A program made the position numbers and the translations under genes. From assembly GCA_007134115.1 (NCBI GenBank), contig SLLK01000046.1, forward strand, positions 1 to 10,130: a stretch of 10,130 bases of DNA. Direction: 5' to 3'. Each line of letters begins with the position of its first letter. Position 1 is the first letter of the stretch. Below, one piece after another: positions 7,988-10,130 of the stretch. The notes beneath the pieces are model-generated. The model had not been told where the DNA came from and made no database searches. It saw nothing but the letters and a program-made list of their open reading frames with translations. The stretch comes from Gammaproteobacteria bacterium (GTDB lineage: Bacteria; Pseudomonadota; Gammaproteobacteria; UBA5335; SLRW01).

Positions 7988-9562
7988 TCACCCCCGGCGG
8001 CGCCGGCGCCATGCATCCAGCGCCAGCCCCACAAAAGCCAGATAGATCATGCTCAATGCCAGCCATGGATAACGGCTGAAAAAACTGCCGCCGACACTGG
8101 TCGAATAAGGCATATCGGCGGAAAAAGTACCCCTGACAAATGCCTCCGTACGCATCACTATGCGGCCGTCGGGTCTGGCTACCACGGACGGCCCGTTATT
8201 GATTGCGTGCACCATGGGCACCCGATTCTCGACCGCGCGCAACAGGGACTGGCGCATGTGGATAAAAGGCTGGCGCGTCTCGCCAAACCAGTTATTCATG
8301 GACTGGAACACCAGTATGCGTCCGGCGCCGTCGGCGCCGAACCCTCTGGCGATGAACACCGGGAACGCGCTTTCATAGCAGATGCGCGGCACCAGCACCA
8401 TGTCACCCACCGCCACGCTGCTCAACTCGGTACCGGGCGTAATCTCGCGCAGGAAATCACCAAAATAATGCGCCACAACACGTCGCACCGGTCCGATCTG
8501 GCTAAGCACCGGCACATACTCGCCAAAGGCCACGCGCTTGATCTTGCGGTATACACCGGCCAGTTCGCCGTCGGCATCCAGCACCGCCGCAGTGTTGTAA
8601 TCGCGGTCACCGCCTTCGCTGGTCTCGCGTTCCAGATCGTGGAACAACAGGGGCACGCCCATGGCGGCCACCTGCCGCGCATAAGCTGAACGCACCCCGG
8701 ATTGACGGAAATAACCCTTGAAGCGCGACTCCGGCCAGACCACCAGGTCGGCCCCGTCGCGCCCCAGCGCACGACTCATCTCCATTTCCGGCGGGTGGGT
8801 GCGGCTGTAGCCACGCGGCGGCGGGGGTATGTTGATGGTCGCCCGGTCATCCGGCTGCACGATGCCTATGCGCTGGGTCGGCCAGTCATCTATCTCGTCG
8901 CTCCACCAGGCTGCGGCGAGCGCGCCGTAGGTAAACCAGACGCCCACGACAATGCCTGCAGCCGGCATGACGTAACGCCTCTCCGGCATACTCAAGCCAC
9001 CGGCCAGCAAGCGATAGAGCAATGCGTTGACCAGCACGATGATGAAATCCATGCCGTGCGCGCCGATCAGATCGACCCCCTGGATGGCGACCAGGAACGC
9101 ACTCTGACTCTCTGCCAGGCGGGCATGGAACATCAGGGGAAACAGCGAATAGACGGCCACGAACACCACCGGCAGCAACACCACTGTAGATACCGGCGTA
9201 TGGCGCCGCAGCCATTGAAAGGCCACCGCCATCAAAGCAAAGACCTGCGCTGCGTAAAGCCAGTACAGGGCCGCTGCCAGCACATTCCAGGGCGCCTGGT
9301 AGCCACGAAAGATGGTAAAGAAATCGGCCATCCAGGCGCTGACCAGCGCCCATGCTGTCACACCGCACAGCGTCCCCAGCAACCAGGCCTGCCACAGCGT
9401 GCGGCCGCGCAGGGCAAACAGCAGCGGCACCAGGGCGACCCAGGCGGTAATAAACAGACGTGGCTCTACGAACGGCGCGTACAGCAACAACCCGGAAAGC
9501 GCCGCCAGCGCAGCGGGCTTGAGGACCGCCAACGAGGGTCCGTTCGGCAACCGAAATTTCAT
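7988..9562 (-). CDS. Apolipoprotein N-acyltransferase (Lnt)-like membrane protein
   Basis: A 524-aa member of the Lnt family: an N-terminal multi-span membrane domain (about residues 15-220), a periplasmic nitrilase-fold domain (about 228-480) and a C-terminal helix (about 498-517) ending in a basic tail. Lnt adds the third acyl chain to the N-terminal Cys of lipoproteins at the periplasmic face of the inner membrane. The triad is present: Glu278 (VVWPES), Lys340 (VYRKIKRVAFGEYVP) and Cys395 (RICYES), together with the supporting Glu348 and Glu397. NNWFG (423-427) replaces the usual NDAWFG, and the sequence before the triad (PPPPRGYSRTHPPE, 246-259) is unlike standard Lnt. It may be the housekeeping Lnt or a divergent paralogue, so no symbol is assigned. 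The ATG at 9562 has GGGAGG 7 nt upstream and follows the parvulin stop by 17 nt. Confidence 0.85.
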   Translation of the reverse strand: MKFRLPNGPSLAVLKPAALAALSGLLLYAPFVEPRLFITAWVALVPLLFALRGRTLWQAWLLGTLCGVTAWALVSAWMADFFTIFRGYQAPWNVLAAALYWLYAAQVFALMAVAFQWLRRHTPVSTVVLLPVVFVAVYSLFPLMFHARLAESQSAFLVAIQGVDLIGAHGMDFIIVLVNALLYRLLAGGLSMPERRYVMPAAGIVVGVWFTYGALAAAWWSDEIDDWPTQRIGIVQPDDRATINIPPPPRGYSRTHPPEMEMSRALGRDGADLVVWPESRFKGYFRQSGVRSAYARQVAAMGVPLLFHDLERETSEGGDRDYNTAAVLDADGELAGVYRKIKRVAFGEYVPVLSQIGPVRRVVAHYFGDFLREITPGTELSSVAVGDMVLVPRICYESAFPVFIARGFGADGAGRILVFQSMNNWFGETRQPFIHMRQSLLRAVENRVPMVHAINNGPSVVARPDGRIVMRTEAFVRGTFSADMPYSTSVGGSFFSRYPWLALSMIYLAFVGLALDAWRRRRRG

Positions 9563-9579
9563 CCCCCGGCCTCCCTGGC

Positions 9580-10130
9580 TTACTTCAGCTCTATATCTGC
9601 GTCCGCACGTAACTCGTCAATCCACGCGCGGATACGTTCTTCAATCAAGTCGTCGCGTAACCAGTCACGCGCTTCCTCCAGCGAAGGCTTGTGCATAGCC
9701 CTGACATCCTGCAGTTCGATAACGTGCCAGCCGTGACCAGAATCCACGGGCCGGGCGGTATATGCGCCCTTGTCGAGAGCACTGACCGCATCCGCCATAG
9801 CTTCGGCCATCTGATTCAGCATCAACCAGCCCAGACTACCGTCGCGGGCCGCTTCCTCATCCTGCGAGTGACGCCGGGCCAGACGCGCAAAACTGGCGCC
9901 GTCGTCCAGACGGGCAATCAATGCCTCGGCCTTTTTACGCTCGTCCACCAGAATATGCCGTATACGATACTGACGATCAGGCTCAAGCTGCTCATAGCGC
10001 TCCAGCACCTCTTCCTCGGTGACTTCAATGCCTGCCGCATAATCCTGGATCAGTCGTTGCCCGATCAGGGTCTTGTACTGCAACTCGATTTCGGCCTGCA
10101 GCTCGCGCTGCTCAAGCATACCCCGGCGAC
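9580..10130 (-). CDS. Parvulin-type peptidyl-prolyl isomerase, N-terminus beyond window
   Basis: A PpiC/SurA-like peptidyl-prolyl cis-trans isomerase that catalyses proline isomerisation during protein folding, normally in the periplasm. From the ATG at 10119 the visible residues are: an N-terminal helical chaperone-like part (1-50) leading into VTEEEVLERY, then the rotamase domain with RHILV (54-58), SQDEEAARDGSLGW (85-98) and GHGWHVIEL (128-136), and a C-terminal helix. The frame stays open through the window edge (Arg-Arg-Gly before that Met), and the LEQRELQAEIELQYKTLIGQ segment is one that in homologues lies well inside the protein. The true start with a probable signal peptide is therefore outside, and the Met at 10119 is probably internal. 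It lies 17 nt upstream of the Lnt-like gene, likely in the same operon. Confidence 0.88.
   Translation of the reverse strand, partial: RRGMLEQRELQAEIELQYKTLIGQRLIQDYAAGIEVTEEEVLERYEQLEPDRQYRIRHILVDERKKAEALIARLDDGASFARLARRHSQDEEAARDGSLGWLMLNQMAEAMADAVSALDKGAYTARPVDSGHGWHVIELQDVRAMHKPSLEEARDWLRDDLIEERIRAWIDELRADADIELK

Noticed and set aside
8702..9736. A 344-codon plus-strand open frame opposite the Lnt-like and parvulin genes
   Set aside because: It crosses two real minus-strand genes and their junction and has no recognisable domain.

Overview
The window looks like ordinary chromosome of a GC-rich gammaproteobacterium. This is inferred from CarA, CarB, YkgJ, Lnt and parvulin sequences that read like gammaproteobacterial homologues. 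I see no phage, transposase, integrase, CRISPR, tRNA or rRNA signal. Every supported gene lies on the minus strand, so transcription runs from high to low coordinates. The long plus-strand reading frames are antisense shadows of carB, carA, lnt and the ABC genes.

In transcription order: (1) 10130-7988: a parvulin-type peptidyl-prolyl isomerase whose N-terminus is cut by the window edge, followed 17 nt later by an apolipoprotein N-acyltransferase-like protein with its Glu-Lys-Cys triad intact. Both are cell-envelope functions. (2) 7908-7031: a cytoplasmic FrnE-type DsbA-family oxidoreductase (CPWC), translationally coupled through TGATG to a small YkgJ-family Cys-cluster protein. (3) 6898-3787: a metal-uptake ABC operon of binding protein, ATPase, permease and a CHY zinc-finger protein, packed with an 11-nt overlap and gaps of 9 and 18 nt. 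The binding protein has the His-His-Glu-Asp ligand set of the PsaA/TroA manganese-type proteins. A 19-bp near-perfect palindrome overlaps the predicted transcription start, where a metal-dependent repressor would be expected to bind. (4) 3786-3438: a 348-nt gene-free region holding a good sigma70 promoter and a structured leader of about 250 nt. (5) 3437-1: carA (TTG start) and carB, separated by one base. carB runs off the window after about 761 of its usual roughly 1070 codons.

Functionally, carAB makes carbamoyl phosphate for arginine and pyrimidine synthesis. The ABC cassette imports a divalent metal, most likely manganese. The other pairs handle thiol/metal-centre chemistry and envelope protein maturation. 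The observations most worth following are the palindromic operator of the metal operon, the CHY zinc-finger protein embedded in that operon, and the carAB leader, which has hairpins, mutually exclusive pairing options and a small reading frame that overlaps the carA start. I found no convincing evidence of a wholly new system.
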